A program made the position numbers and the translations under genes. Under the pieces are notes generated by a model that saw only the letters and a list, made by a program, of their open reading frames with translations, was not told where the DNA came from and made no database searches. A stretch of 47,215 nt of DNA from an uncultured Bacteroidia bacterium (GTDB lineage: Bacteria > Bacteroidota > Bacteroidia > Bacteroidales > F082). The stretch is taken from positions 1-47,215 of the forward strand of contig CADCML010000030.1 of assembly GCA_902802535.1 (NCBI GenBank). Direction: 5' to 3'. Numbering within the stretch: position 1 is the first letter of the stretch; every line of letters begins with the position of its first letter. This document shows, piece after piece, positions 25,345-34,540 of this stretch.

Positions 25345-26172
25345 ATGAAGACGGTCGAGTATTTATTTACGATCCCAAGCTCCGACATTCAGCACGATAT
25401 GCTGGTGACCATGTTGGCCGCCCTTGGTTTTGACTCGTTCATGGACGATGATATGGGTCTAAAAGCCTATTGCTCAGTCGATAATCGTGATGACATTGCT
25501 GTAGAAGACCTGCTGTCGAATCCCGCTTTTTTCGATGTTCATTTGCTGAGAGTGGAGGAGATGCCCGACAAGGACTGGAACGAGGTTTGGGAAGCGTCGT
25601 ATCAACCAGTGGTGGTCAACGAGCGGTGTAGGGTGAGGGCACCGTTCCATGAACCTGACACGAGTTTCGAGTTTGATTTGGTCATCGAGCCGAAGATGTC
25701 GTTTGGCACGGCCAACCATGAAACGACATCGCAAATCATTTCTCTAATGTTAGAGACTGATTTTCAAGGAAAAGCGGTGCTCGACATGGGTAGTGGTACA
25801 GCGGTGTTGGCCATTTTGGCCAAAAAACTCGGCGCGGCGCGTACCGTGGCCATCGACAATGACGAATGGGCTTATCGTAACGCCTTCACTAACTGCGAGT
25901 TGAACGGCATATCCGACATGGAAATTATCCTCGGCGACGCCCATTCCATTGAAGGCAAGTTCGACGTGGTGTTAGCCAACATCAACCGCAACATCCTGCT
26001 GCGCGATATGCAGTATTATGTGGAGGCGATGCAGCCCAATGCACGCATTTTCTTCAGTGGGTTTTACACGGAGGATTTGGGCAGTATCAAGGCCGAGGCA
26101 GAACATCTTGGCTTGCGCTATTGCCGTCATTTGAGCCGCAACAATTGGGTGGCTGCTGAATTTTGTAAGTAA
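25345..26172 (+). CDS. prmA: Ribosomal protein L11 methyltransferase
   Basis: A 275-residue SAM-dependent methyltransferase that trimethylates ribosomal protein L11. The N-terminal substrate-recognition domain (EYLFTIPSSDIQHDMLVTML) is followed by PKMSFGTANHETTSQIISLM, typical for PrmA, motif I VLDMGSGTAVLAILAKKLGA, the acidic IDNDEWAYRNAFTN and the active-site-like NINRNILLRDM. The start at 25345 was chosen over a longer out-of-family N-terminus. The 11 bases GGTTTTGTGAG just upstream also occur upstream of the permease gene at 22546. Confidence 0.93.
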   Translation: MKTVEYLFTIPSSDIQHDMLVTMLAALGFDSFMDDDMGLKAYCSVDNRDDIAVEDLLSNPAFFDVHLLRVEEMPDKDWNEVWEASYQPVVVNERCRVRAPFHEPDTSFEFDLVIEPKMSFGTANHETTSQIISLMLETDFQGKAVLDMGSGTAVLAILAKKLGAARTVAIDNDEWAYRNAFTNCELNGISDMEIILGDAHSIEGKFDVVLANINRNILLRDMQYYVEAMQPNARIFFSGFYTEDLGSIKAEAEHLGLRYCRHLSRNNWVAAEFCK

Positions 26173-26195
26173 TTGAATATTAGAAATGTAAATTG

Positions 26196-29100
26196 ATGAG
26201 AAAACACCTTTTTTTGTTCGTTGCATTGACGCTGTTTGCAGTAGGTCAAGCTTTGGCCCAGCAACCGTTTTTTTCGACGGAAAGAGCAGAGTTTTTCGAC
26301 CAGCTTTCGGCCTATCTCAACTCATCCTCTTCAAAGCAAGACCGCACTGAGGCCACGGCAATACTGAATGGCTTTTCTGGTGTATGGAATAGCTACTATT
26401 CTGACAATGAGCAAACTGCAATCATTCGGATGTGTGAGCTGTTTCATGCCAAAAGCGGAAATAAGGCCTACGCCAACATCTTCAATCTCATTGAGGTTGC
26501 GCAGAAAATTCCTACTGCCGGTTTGACGCACAAAGACGTGAACAACTGGCTGTGCTATACCGATGCTAAGGCCCAGAAGTCGTTGAATGGCATGGACAAA
26601 TACCTGACTTCGTGCCGTAACATATTTGTAGACAATGTATTGTCGGCAAAAGGCAATTCTCAGTGGATGCTTCGTGATGCTTTATGGAGTTTCCCTTCGA
26701 ACGAACGTTTCGAGCTGACGATTGATGGCACATTGGCTTTGGTATCGAAGAAGGACGAATCGTTGATCAAGAACACCAAGGGCGTGTTTTATTTGGACGA
26801 CAACCATTGGGAAGGTATGGGTGGCACCGCCGACTGGTCGCGCTTCGAGATTCCAGCTGACAAGGTGTATGTTTCTTTGCCCGATTATTACACGCTGGAT
26901 TTCAACCGCTCGGAGTTTGCCATCGACTCTGTGGTTTTCCACGAGCGCAAGCATTTTGACCAGGACATCCTTTGCCGCTATGAGGACAAGGTTTACGTCA
27001 ATGCGCCCAACGAGAAGACCATGTACCCGCGTGTGAAATCGTATCGTTCTGATTACGTGATTACCAACATTATGCAAAATGTTGACTTTGAGGGTGGTAT
27101 CGGAATGATGGGCAATCAGGTGGATGTGTTTGGTGGGGTCAACAACAAGGCTGTTTTCCATTTCCGACAGGATGCCAGAGAGGTGGTAAGGGTGCAAGCG
27201 CCGCGTTTTCTGATGTCGATGGACGAGCTTTTGGTGGCCGACCGTACCGCTTTGCGCCTTTATCTGCTTGACTCGGTGTCGGGTTCCGAGATGGATTCTA
27301 TCTATCACAATGGTTTGGGCTTCCGCTACGACAACAAGACGAGAAAGATGATGGCCTTCCGCTCCGAAAAGGACTATGGCGACGGTCCCTTCCATGATTA
27401 TTACCACGGATTGGACATTTTCCTTGAAGCCTTGTATTGGAACATCGACAACAACCAAGTGGATTTTAGGCGAATGGAAGGCGTTAACCCGACCAGTGAG
27501 GGCGATGTGGTGTCGGTGAACTATTTCCGTCACGACGACTTCAAGCGACTGCAAGGCCTCGACGGGTCTCATCCCATGATACGCATCGAAAAGTTCCTGA
27601 AAGGCTTCGACAATGTGGAGCGTCAGGTGAAATTTGCCGTAGGCGACTTGGCTTCTTATTTGGGTTATCCTATCGAGCAGGTGATTTCCCTCATGCTTCG
27701 ACTGCAGGCCGAAGGTTATGTGGAATATGATTCTGAAACGAAATGGGCAACAGCGCTGCCGCGTTTCTTTGATGTGGTGGATTCCTATCGCGAGACCATC
27801 GACTATGATGTCATCAAGCTGCACACCGTCACCAAAAACCGCCAACCCAATGTCCGTCTTGACCTGAATACCAACGACTTGTTAGTGTATGGCATCACAA
27901 GCCAAATTGAAGGTTTTGAAGGCTCGGCTATCACTTTGAGCGACCGCAAACACGTTGTCATCGTACCCGACCTCGGCCGTGTCACCTTCAAAAGCAAGAA
28001 GAATTTCGAGTTTTCAGGAGGCATTCTTGCGGGAATGTTTGAGTTTTTCACCAAGGACAGCCAGTTCAATTACAAAGACTTTTCCATCAAGATGGAGAAG
28101 ATTGACTCGTTGCGTTTCTATGCGCGTTACGACAATCATGTCATCCCCATCGATGGCACGCTCGAAAAGTTGCAAGGCCTGTTGGAAATCGACCATGGCG
28201 ACAACAAGTCGAGCCGCTATGAAACGCCGGAATTTCCGATTTTCCACAGCGATGCCGATGGTTTCAAGTTCTACAGGAGAATTAACGGAGGCGTTTTCAA
28301 CCCGGGCAATATCGACTCGGTGATGACCGCCGAAGACCTGGATGGCAAATTCTTCTATAAAGTTTATCCCTTCGTTGTTGACAGCTTGAACGACCTCGCG
28401 ATGAAAAGGGTGCGTTTTGATGGTGAGCTGGTTTCAGGCGGTATCATGCCCAACATTGAGCAGCCGCTTGTGGTCATGGACGACTATTCTTTGGGCTTTG
28501 TCCATCAAATCGGTAATGACGAGACGGCATCCTATCCCTTGTATGACGATTTGGGACGGCTCCACAACAAGGTCTTCCTTTCGGCAAGCGGTTTCTTCGG
28601 CGAGGGAACGCTTGATTATCAAACTGCTGCCTTCAAATCTGACCAGTTTATGTTCTACATGGATTCGGTGACTGCTATCACCAACCATTTCAAAATGGGC
28701 CCAAGGAGCGACGGCACGGGATTCCCTACGGCTTCGGCGGATGCGCTTCGGTTGAAATGGGATGTGCTCACGCCAGAGCTGACCACCGAAACCATCGACA
28801 AGCCCATCTGTATGTATGGCGACACTTATTTCACGGGTAAGACCGTTCTTACGCCCGATGGCTATTCGGCTGACGGCAAGTTGCGTTTCGGCCTGACAGA
28901 ATTCGATTCCGACCATTTCGCCTTGGATTCCAGAACCTTTGTGGCAGATTCAGCTAAATTCCTTCTGTATTCCGCTGACACGACCAATGTGGCTTTTGCG
29001 GCAACCAACTATCGCGCCAACGTTGATTTCGATGCCCAAAAGGTGAAATATGACTACCTCGACGTAACCAGCAACCTCGATTTCCCGATGAACCAATACG

Positions 29101-30767
29101 TTTGTTCACTGAAGGAAGCCGAATGGGATATGGCCACGAACAGCCTGCACCTTCACAATCCCGTGGAGAGTTTCGGAGCGTATGCCACTGCGACGACGCG
29201 CGAAGAATTGTTGGCAATACACAACGATGCTTCAAAATTCATTTCGCTCGTGCCCGAACAGGATTCCTTGCAGTTCTACAGCATGAGCGCCGAATACGAC
29301 ATGACCAACTATGTCATCCATGCCCACGACGTGAAAATCATTCGAGTGGCTGATGCGGCAATTTTCCCCTACATGCACGATATCAACATCAATGCGGATT
29401 CGAAGCTGGAACCCGTGAACGGCGACCTGCTGGCCGACACGCTCAACGGCTTCCACCTATATAAGGACGCCGTCGTGAACATCCACAGCCGCAACTATTA
29501 TGATGCTCGTGGCATTTGGGATTACACCAGTGCAGATGGCGTCAATACCCCGATTCGGGTAGATACCATTGTTCCTGTTGAGGGTATTACGCACGGCTAT
29601 GCACAAATTGCTGAGAATTCGGGATTTAAGTTGAGCAAGCAATTCGGTTTCCAGGGCCGATTAACTTTGGATGCTACCGAACAGTTGGGCTACTTTGACG
29701 GAAAGTTTGCCATGTTGGGCTTTGATGCACCTGGCCAGGAATCTATGGCATCATTGAACCATTGGTTTGTCTCGTCAGCCTATGTCAATCCTGATTCTAT
29801 ACAGATTCCCGTTGATATGGCGCGCATCCGCGAAGAAGAGCCGACGATGTGCAACGGCCTTTATTACGAGCTGGCCATCGATGGCGGCTATTTTGGTTCG
29901 TTCCTTACTCCGAGCACGAGCAAGAAAGACATTGACGAGTCGGCACCTATCGATGGAATGTTGTGGTATAATACTGATAGTCTGCAATTTGTGATTACTG
30001 ACACAACCCAATACGATACCCGACTTGAACTTAATGCACGCGGTGTCATCAACGGTCACGGAACAACTGATTTGGGCTTCGACACGCCTTTGGCCAAGTT
30101 CATCGTCCACGGCGACTATACCCAGTATCCTAACGATAGCCTCACTTTGCAGGGCCTCAATGTCTTTAAAGCACCGGCTTTCGACGACAAGTCTTTGGAA
30201 GCCATGGCGGAGGTGTTTGCCAACATTTCCGGTGAATCCATCGACCTGACGCAGACCAATTTCTTGCCCTATTTCCGTTCGGAAAACTCTGAACAAAAGA
30301 CGGAGGAGTTGAGCAAAAACATTGAGCTGGCAGGCGGTTATCCAAAGTTGGAATCGTCTGATTTCTACTGCAATACCATTATTATTCCCGACTTGAAAAT
30401 GGTTTGGAACGACCAGTTGCGCGCCTTTGTTTCGGTAGGGAAAATCGGTTTGGGCAACTTCGGTAGCCATGTGGTGAACAAATACGTGAATGGTTGTGTG
30501 ATGTTCGACCGCCGTTTGGGCAACATCACTTATTACTTCCAGGAAGACATGTTCCAAACCTACATTAATTATAATAGCGGCGACGGACAATTCCAGGTGC
30601 ATTGCACTTTCTCGGACGTCAACCAGCGTTTGTCCGAGATGAAGGAGAAACACCGTACCCGTACTAAGGATGACAAGCGTTTCCAATATGTTGCAGTGCC
30701 CTACGAGTCGATGCTCGATTTCTTGAACCGCTTGAAATATGCTGGACTGAATGTCGGAAGTTTCTGA
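26196..30767 (+). CDS. Very large secreted protein of unknown function
   Basis: A 1523-residue protein. A signal peptide (MRKHLFLFVALTLFAVGQALA) with no lipobox predicts export to the periplasm or beyond. Residues 22-170 are helical; the rest is beta-rich with recurring DSLRFYA/DSLQFYS-type strands and many Asp-Gly turns, consistent with a repetitive beta-solenoid or stacked-sandwich architecture. It ends KRFQYVAVPYESMLDFLNRLKYAGLNVGSF, with no T9SS C-terminal domain, and no catalytic motif was recognised. The HERKHFDQDIL stretch contains an isolated HExxH-like HERKH that I do not regard as a protease site. It lies between prmA and dnaN. Start chosen at the ATG at 26196, one codon after a TTG. 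Confidence 0.75.
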   Translation: MRKHLFLFVALTLFAVGQALAQQPFFSTERAEFFDQLSAYLNSSSSKQDRTEATAILNGFSGVWNSYYSDNEQTAIIRMCELFHAKSGNKAYANIFNLIEVAQKIPTAGLTHKDVNNWLCYTDAKAQKSLNGMDKYLTSCRNIFVDNVLSAKGNSQWMLRDALWSFPSNERFELTIDGTLALVSKKDESLIKNTKGVFYLDDNHWEGMGGTADWSRFEIPADKVYVSLPDYYTLDFNRSEFAIDSVVFHERKHFDQDILCRYEDKVYVNAPNEKTMYPRVKSYRSDYVITNIMQNVDFEGGIGMMGNQVDVFGGVNNKAVFHFRQDAREVVRVQAPRFLMSMDELLVADRTALRLYLLDSVSGSEMDSIYHNGLGFRYDNKTRKMMAFRSEKDYGDGPFHDYYHGLDIFLEALYWNIDNNQVDFRRMEGVNPTSEGDVVSVNYFRHDDFKRLQGLDGSHPMIRIEKFLKGFDNVERQVKFAVGDLASYLGYPIEQVISLMLRLQAEGYVEYDSETKWATALPRFFDVVDSYRETIDYDVIKLHTVTKNRQPNVRLDLNTNDLLVYGITSQIEGFEGSAITLSDRKHVVIVPDLGRVTFKSKKNFEFSGGILAGMFEFFTKDSQFNYKDFSIKMEKIDSLRFYARYDNHVIPIDGTLEKLQGLLEIDHGDNKSSRYETPEFPIFHSDADGFKFYRRINGGVFNPGNIDSVMTAEDLDGKFFYKVYPFVVDSLNDLAMKRVRFDGELVSGGIMPNIEQPLVVMDDYSLGFVHQIGNDETASYPLYDDLGRLHNKVFLSASGFFGEGTLDYQTAAFKSDQFMFYMDSVTAITNHFKMGPRSDGTGFPTASADALRLKWDVLTPELTTETIDKPICMYGDTYFTGKTVLTPDGYSADGKLRFGLTEFDSDHFALDSRTFVADSAKFLLYSADTTNVAFAATNYRANVDFDAQKVKYDYLDVTSNLDFPMNQYVCSLKEAEWDMATNSLHLHNPVESFGAYATATTREELLAIHNDASKFISLVPEQDSLQFYSMSAEYDMTNYVIHAHDVKIIRVADAAIFPYMHDININADSKLEPVNGDLLADTLNGFHLYKDAVVNIHSRNYYDARGIWDYTSADGVNTPIRVDTIVPVEGITHGYAQIAENSGFKLSKQFGFQGRLTLDATEQLGYFDGKFAMLGFDAPGQESMASLNHWFVSSAYVNPDSIQIPVDMARIREEEPTMCNGLYYELAIDGGYFGSFLTPSTSKKDIDESAPIDGMLWYNTDSLQFVITDTTQYDTRLELNARGVINGHGTTDLGFDTPLAKFIVHGDYTQYPNDSLTLQGLNVFKAPAFDDKSLEAMAEVFANISGESIDLTQTNFLPYFRSENSEQKTEELSKNIELAGGYPKLESSDFYCNTIIIPDLKMVWNDQLRAFVSVGKIGLGNFGSHVVNKYVNGCVMFDRRLGNITYYFQEDMFQTYINYNSGDGQFQVHCTFSDVNQRLSEMKEKHRTRTKDDKRFQYVAVPYESMLDFLNRLKYAGLNVGSF

Positions 30768-30815
30768 AAATTGCGTTTTTTTTCGATTAATTGTCCTTGA
30801 TATTCCAATTATTTG

Positions 30816-30823
30816 TACTTTTA
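30816..30823 (+). promoter_or_regulatory. Probable -7 element of dnaN
   Basis: TACTTTTA, one mismatch from TAnnTTTG, 39-46 bases upstream of the dnaN start. Confidence 0.4.
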
Positions 30824-30861
30824 CAACTTCAAATTTGAATGAATAATAAACATATAACGCA

Positions 30862-31986
30862 ATGAAATTCATAGTATCAAGCCTCAAACTATTAAAGAGT
30901 CTGCAAGCCTTGAGCGGTGTCATCGGCTCAAAGAACACTTTGCCCATTTTGGACGACTTCTTGTTCCATTTGGACGAGAACCAATTGAAAATCACCTCCT
31001 CGGACCTTGATGTGACCATGACGGTCAGTCTTGTGCCCGATATGGTGGAAGGTACTGGTGAAGTGACGATTCCGGCACGTTTGCTCCTCGAAATCATGAA
31101 GAACTTCCCCGATGTGCCGATTACGGTTTCGGTCGACAACAACACGCTCGCCGTCGAGTTGGTTGCCGGTGAGGGCCGCTACAAACTCGCTGGCCACAAG
31201 AGCGATGAGTTTCCGCAGCTGCCTGCAATGGCCGAGACTTCGGTGTGGGAGATTCCAGCCGATGTGTTGGCCAGAGGTTTCGAGAAGACCGTTTTTGCCA
31301 CAGGTACCGACGAGATTCGCCCCATCATGTCGGGCGTGCTGATGGAGATGACTGAGAACTTCCTCACCTTTGTCGCCACCGATGCCCACAAGTTGGTGCG
31401 TTATCGCCGTAGCGACGTCAAATCGGAAGTGGCAGCCTCGTTCATCATGCCTAAGAAGCCCATCAACCAGTTGAAGAGTATCTTGGCTACCCTTGCTGAC
31501 GAGCCGGTGCGCATTGAGTTCAACAAGACCAATGCTTCGTTCGTGTTTGGCGATTATATGTTGATTTGCCGTCTTATCGAAGGCCGCTATCCCAACTATG
31601 ACGCCGTCATCCCGAAGCAGAACCCCAATCACTTGACCATCGACCGTCAGATTTTCCTCGCAGCCATCCGCCGTGTGGCTGTGTTCTCCAGCAAGGCTAC
31701 ACATCAGGTGCGTTTCCGCATTGCAGGACAAGAGCTCACACTGACCGCCGAGGACATCGATTTCTACAACGAAGCCAAGGAACGCCTCAATTGTAGTTAC
31801 GAGGGCGACGACATGGAAATCGGTTTCAACTCACGCTTCCTGCAAGAGATGTTGACCAATTTCGATTCCGAAATGATTAAGATTGACATGTCGGCTCCCA
31901 ACCGTGCTGGCATCATCACGCCCCTCGATAACGAGAATGAGGCCGAAGACCTGCTGATGCTGCTCATGCCGGTCATGCTGAACTGA
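30862..31986 (+). CDS. dnaN: DNA polymerase III beta subunit (sliding clamp)
   Basis: A 374-residue ring-forming processivity factor with three repeated clamp domains of about 120 residues. MKFIVSSLKLLKSLQALSGV at the N-terminus, NTLPILDDFLFHLDENQL, and DEIRPIMSGVLMEM at the domain 1-2 junction are diagnostic. The C-terminus LLMLLMPVMLN forms the partner-peptide pocket edge. Length is normal. It is followed by a strong terminator. No oriC-like DnaA boxes or dnaA are recognised next to it, so this is not the classical dnaA-dnaN origin arrangement. Confidence 0.97.
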   Translation: MKFIVSSLKLLKSLQALSGVIGSKNTLPILDDFLFHLDENQLKITSSDLDVTMTVSLVPDMVEGTGEVTIPARLLLEIMKNFPDVPITVSVDNNTLAVELVAGEGRYKLAGHKSDEFPQLPAMAETSVWEIPADVLARGFEKTVFATGTDEIRPIMSGVLMEMTENFLTFVATDAHKLVRYRRSDVKSEVAASFIMPKKPINQLKSILATLADEPVRIEFNKTNASFVFGDYMLICRLIEGRYPNYDAVIPKQNPNHLTIDRQIFLAAIRRVAVFSSKATHQVRFRIAGQELTLTAEDIDFYNEAKERLNCSYEGDDMEIGFNSRFLQEMLTNFDSEMIKIDMSAPNRAGIITPLDNENEAEDLLMLLMPVMLN

Positions 31987-32008
31987 TTTAGTGTCGCAGT
32001 GAAAATAG

Positions 32009-32042
32009 AGAAAGCCCGCTGATGTGATTCGGCGGGCTTTCT
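32009..32042. terminator. Bidirectional terminator between dnaN and the alpha-galactosidase gene
   Basis: AGAAAGCCCGC (32009-32019) pairs with GCGGGCTTTCT (32032-32042). It sits between convergent genes. Confidence 0.85.
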
Positions 32043-32062
32043 TATTGGATGTGAATTGTCGC

Positions 32063-33274
32063 TTACTTGACAGGTGTCAACCGCACCATCAAAACGCCGT
32101 GCGAAGGAATGTTTGAAACCACTTTCTTTGCTGTTGACTTGGCGATGGTCTTGTGTTGCCAAAGGTCGTAGACGCTGAAGTCGTTGCCAGCCTTGCGCAG
32201 TTCGGGGATGTCGCTCCAGTTGAAGTTGAGGCTCCATTCGCTGTCGCCACGGTTGAAGAAACAAACAGCCCATTCGTCATTGGCTAATTGCTTCACCCAA
32301 ATCTGACGGTCGCCCATGGCAACGGAGAGATGCGCCTGAATACCAAGCGGGTCTTGGTCGATGGCGATGACATCTTTGTTGGTGAGAATGCGTTTGGTGT
32401 CATCACTCATGTTGCTGAGGTCATTGCCTGCCATCAGCGGCGCGGCCAACATGCACCACATGGAGAAGTGGCTTTGGTCCTCGATGGTGTTCATGCCACC
32501 ATTGCCGACCTCAAGCATGTCGGGGTCGTTCCAGTGGCCGGGGCCGTTGTAGGGGTAGAGGTCTTGCACAAGGTCGATGATGTTCACCATGCCGTGACCG
32601 CCCCAGTCTTCCTTGCCGTCCCAAGTGTTGATGATGTCGCCTGTAGCTCTCCAAAGGTGACCAATGCCTTGTGCCCATTCCCAAGGCTTGGTGCTGCCCC
32701 ATTCGCAAATGCTGAACACGATGGGGCGACCTGCCTCCTTCAAGGCCTCGCGCATGATGGTGTATGCCGTCTTGGAGTTGGTGTTGCGGTTGTTGCAGAA
32801 GTCGTATTTCAGGTAGTCCACACCATTGCGGGCATAGTAGATGGCATCTTGATACTCGTGGCCCATGCTACCAGGGCGACCAGCGCAGGTGTGTGTGCCG
32901 ACGCAAGAATACAGGCCGAATTTCAACCCTTTGGAGTGGATGTAGTCGGCCACATACTTCATGCCGTGTGGGAAACGCTCAGGGTCGCAAACGATGTTGC
33001 CGTCGGCATCGCGGTCGATTTGCCAGCAGTCGTCCACAACAATGTACTCATAGCCAGCGTCTTTCATGCCTGAAGCCACCATCGCATCGGCGGCTTCCAT
33101 CAGCAACTGTTCGCTAACATTGCAGCCGAACTTGTTCCAACTGTTCCAGCCCATGGGCGGAGTGGGGCAGAGTGCTTCAAAGGCTTCCTGCGTTAGAGGT
33201 TGGGGCTTGGTGTTTTGGGCGTGGGCTGGGTACACCAGCAATGCCAAAGCAAAAAGGATGATGCTTCGTTTCAT
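32063..33274 (-). CDS. Alpha-galactosidase, glycoside hydrolase family 27
   Basis: A 403-residue secreted GH27 enzyme that hydrolyses terminal alpha-galactosides (melibiose, raffinose or galactomannan side chains). The signal peptide MKRSIILFALALLVYPAHAQ is followed by PPMGWNSWNKFGCN, YEYIVVDDCWQ, YLKYDFC with the nucleophile Asp158, and RATGDI with the acid/base Asp213. The C-terminal 90 residues form the beta-sandwich. The start at 33274 gives a clean signal peptide. A start at 33289 would overlap the preceding gene (ATGA), so coupling is possible. Confidence 0.92.
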   Translation of the reverse strand: MKRSIILFALALLVYPAHAQNTKPQPLTQEAFEALCPTPPMGWNSWNKFGCNVSEQLLMEAADAMVASGMKDAGYEYIVVDDCWQIDRDADGNIVCDPERFPHGMKYVADYIHSKGLKFGLYSCVGTHTCAGRPGSMGHEYQDAIYYARNGVDYLKYDFCNNRNTNSKTAYTIMREALKEAGRPIVFSICEWGSTKPWEWAQGIGHLWRATGDIINTWDGKEDWGGHGMVNIIDLVQDLYPYNGPGHWNDPDMLEVGNGGMNTIEDQSHFSMWCMLAAPLMAGNDLSNMSDDTKRILTNKDVIAIDQDPLGIQAHLSVAMGDRQIWVKQLANDEWAVCFFNRGDSEWSLNFNWSDIPELRKAGNDFSVYDLWQHKTIAKSTAKKVVSNIPSHGVLMVRLTPVK

Positions 33275-33285
33275 GATGGTATGAC

Positions 33286-34086
33286 TCATTTCACCTCAAC
33301 AGTCGTGTTGCCGACGATAGTCATAGGAATGCTCATGCCTTGCTCGTTGAGAGTCATGGAGAGGTTGGACTTTGTGGCACTTTGGATGACAAGGCCAGTT
33401 TGGGGATGGATGCTGGCCGTGCCGGAATAGGTGCCTGACACTTCGCTGGAATTGGCATTGGATTCGACAGTGCCGGAAACGGTGACGTCAACGCTTTTCT
33501 TTGAGATTGCGGTGACGGTGTAGGTCATCTTGGAATTGATTTCGGAGCCGCTGACTTCCTGTTTCTTGTTGAAAGTCCATGTGCTGCCCACGGTCAGTTC
33601 CTCTTCGGGAAGCTCAACGATAGCTGCTCCCAATTGGCTCATTTCAAGTTCAATAGAGTCAACGACATGACCCAAGGCATTGTAAGTAATGCTTGCAGGC
33701 TTTTTGAGGTGTTTCTCAATTTCTTGGGTTTGTCCGGCCAGCATGGGACTGGCTTTTTCTGGATGTTCTGAGTCGTACTCGAGTTTCATGCCCATTTGCG
33801 AGATGGTCATCTTCATAGCATCAATCTGGGTCTCAAAGGTTGATTTGGTGTCGCTGGTTTCCTTCGCTGTGAAGGTCTGACGGGTTTCCATGTTTTGCGA
33901 CATGTTCATGGTTTGGCCTTGCATTTCCATCATCATCATCATGTTCGCTTTTGAGGTGAGGGTGTAGGTCTTGCCTTGCTCAGGACGGAGCCTGAGGGTA
34001 ATGCCATCCTTGGCCATGAATGAGAGAGTGGCCAACGCTACAAGAACGAGCAAGGCCGGCGCGATTCTTCTAATGTTTTTTTTCAT
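33286..34086 (-). CDS. DUF6263-like secreted protein
   Basis: A 266-residue exported protein, with an N-terminal hydrophobic helix (APALLVLVALATLSFMA) then an all-beta mature region. Met-rich stretch MMMMMEMQGQTMNMSQNM near residues 50-67 is striking and could bind metal or simply be low complexity. SYTV-like strands and TGLVIQSATKSNLSMTLNEQ at the C-terminus fit the DUF6263 pattern as I know it. A TATTTTTG promoter is about 57 bases upstream at 34143-34150. Overlap with the GH27 gene suggests an operon. Function unknown. Confidence 0.6.
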   Translation of the reverse strand: MKKNIRRIAPALLVLVALATLSFMAKDGITLRLRPEQGKTYTLTSKANMMMMMEMQGQTMNMSQNMETRQTFTAKETSDTKSTFETQIDAMKMTISQMGMKLEYDSEHPEKASPMLAGQTQEIEKHLKKPASITYNALGHVVDSIELEMSQLGAAIVELPEEELTVGSTWTFNKKQEVSGSEINSKMTYTVTAISKKSVDVTVSGTVESNANSSEVSGTYSGTASIHPQTGLVIQSATKSNLSMTLNEQGMSIPMTIVGNTTVEVK

Positions 34087-34142
34087 TGCTTTGAATTTTG
34101 TTGATGATTAGTTGATTCGATTGTTCATATTAATCTTAGGTG

Positions 34143-34150
34143 CAAAAATA
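34143..34150 (-). promoter_or_regulatory. -7 promoter element of the DUF6263-like/GH27 operon
   Basis: Reads TATTTTTG on the minus strand, 57-64 bases upstream of the start at 34086. Confidence 0.6.
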
Positions 34151-34246
34151 CAAAAAATATAATTCTATGGATGGAAAAACTGCTTGTTTTGACAATGCGC
34201 AGGTGTAGAAATGCCAAAATCTTTGATAATGCGTAGGGATAATGCA

Positions 34247-34358
34247 CAACGAGCCGCCCCAATCGGAGCGGCTCGTCATTCTCATAGTTCTGCGATTTTA
34301 GCGGATTCTGCGTAAGACCAATCAAAGTTTCGGTCCAGTAGCCACCAAAGTCTTGCCG
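34247..34358 (-). pseudogene. Remnant of a pckA 3' end with its hairpin
   Basis: Near-duplicate of 35854-35953, which is the real pckA tail. The minus strand reads GKTLVATGPKL then stop, against [11 protein letters not shown] at the end of pckA. The shared downstream part includes the ACGAGCCGC/GCGGCTCGT hairpin (loop CCCAATCGGA). This copy has about 10 extra bases plus scattered substitutions, so it is diverged rather than a fresh duplicate. Together the two copies bracket the DUF4143 ATPase gene. Confidence 0.85.
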
Positions 34359-34397
34359 CATTTCTGCGCGCAGTCACAATAGTATAGAGAAATCTTC

Positions 34398-34487
34398 AAA
34401 ACCTTCCAAAAAGTGCAGTTTAGAATACTAAAAACCTTCCAAAAAGTGCAGTTTAGAATACTAAAAACCTTCCAAAAAGTGCAGTTT
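34398..34487 (+). repeat. Three tandem 33-base repeats upstream of the ATPase gene
   Basis: Copies start at 34398, 34431 and 34464 (the third is partial, 24 bases). Each begins AAAACCTTCCAAAAAGTGCA. The unit core AAACCTTCCAAAAA recurs once at about 43601-43614, upstream of another promoter. Position just before the -7 element at 34514 suggests operator or activator sites. The copies are directly abutting with no spacers, so this is not a CRISPR array. Confidence 0.85.
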
Positions 34488-34513
34488 GATGTTTGTAATT
34501 AAAAGATTATTAC

Positions 34514-34521
34514 TATTTTTG
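34514..34521 (+). promoter_or_regulatory. -7 promoter element of the DUF4143 ATPase gene
   Basis: TATTTTTG, 20-27 bases upstream of the start. A TTG at 34493-34495 may be the -33 part. Confidence 0.6.
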
Positions 34522-34540
34522 CATCAAATTTGATTTTAGG

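Noticed and set aside
27000-27010. Metalloprotease HExxH motif in the giant protein (HERKH)
   Set aside because: Isolated occurrence with no supporting fold or third ligand; not enough for a call.
26682-27845. A 387-residue minus-strand open frame
   Set aside because: Shadow of the giant secreted protein; His/Val/Ile-rich low-information composition.
30768-30861. Replication origin next to dnaN
   Set aside because: Only about 90 bases, no DnaA boxes recognised and no dnaA nearby.
29775-31145. A 456-residue minus-strand open frame opposite the giant protein gene and dnaN
   Set aside because: Overlaps two well-supported genes on the other strand and has no promoter or family resemblance.
34125-34361. 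A 78-residue minus-strand open frame
   Set aside because: Lies across the pckA remnant and a promoter; resemblance to the 35810-36142 frame is due to the duplicated pckA end read in a non-coding frame.
34398-34487. CRISPR array
   Set aside because: Repeats are directly abutting at 33-base spacing with no spacers and no cas genes.
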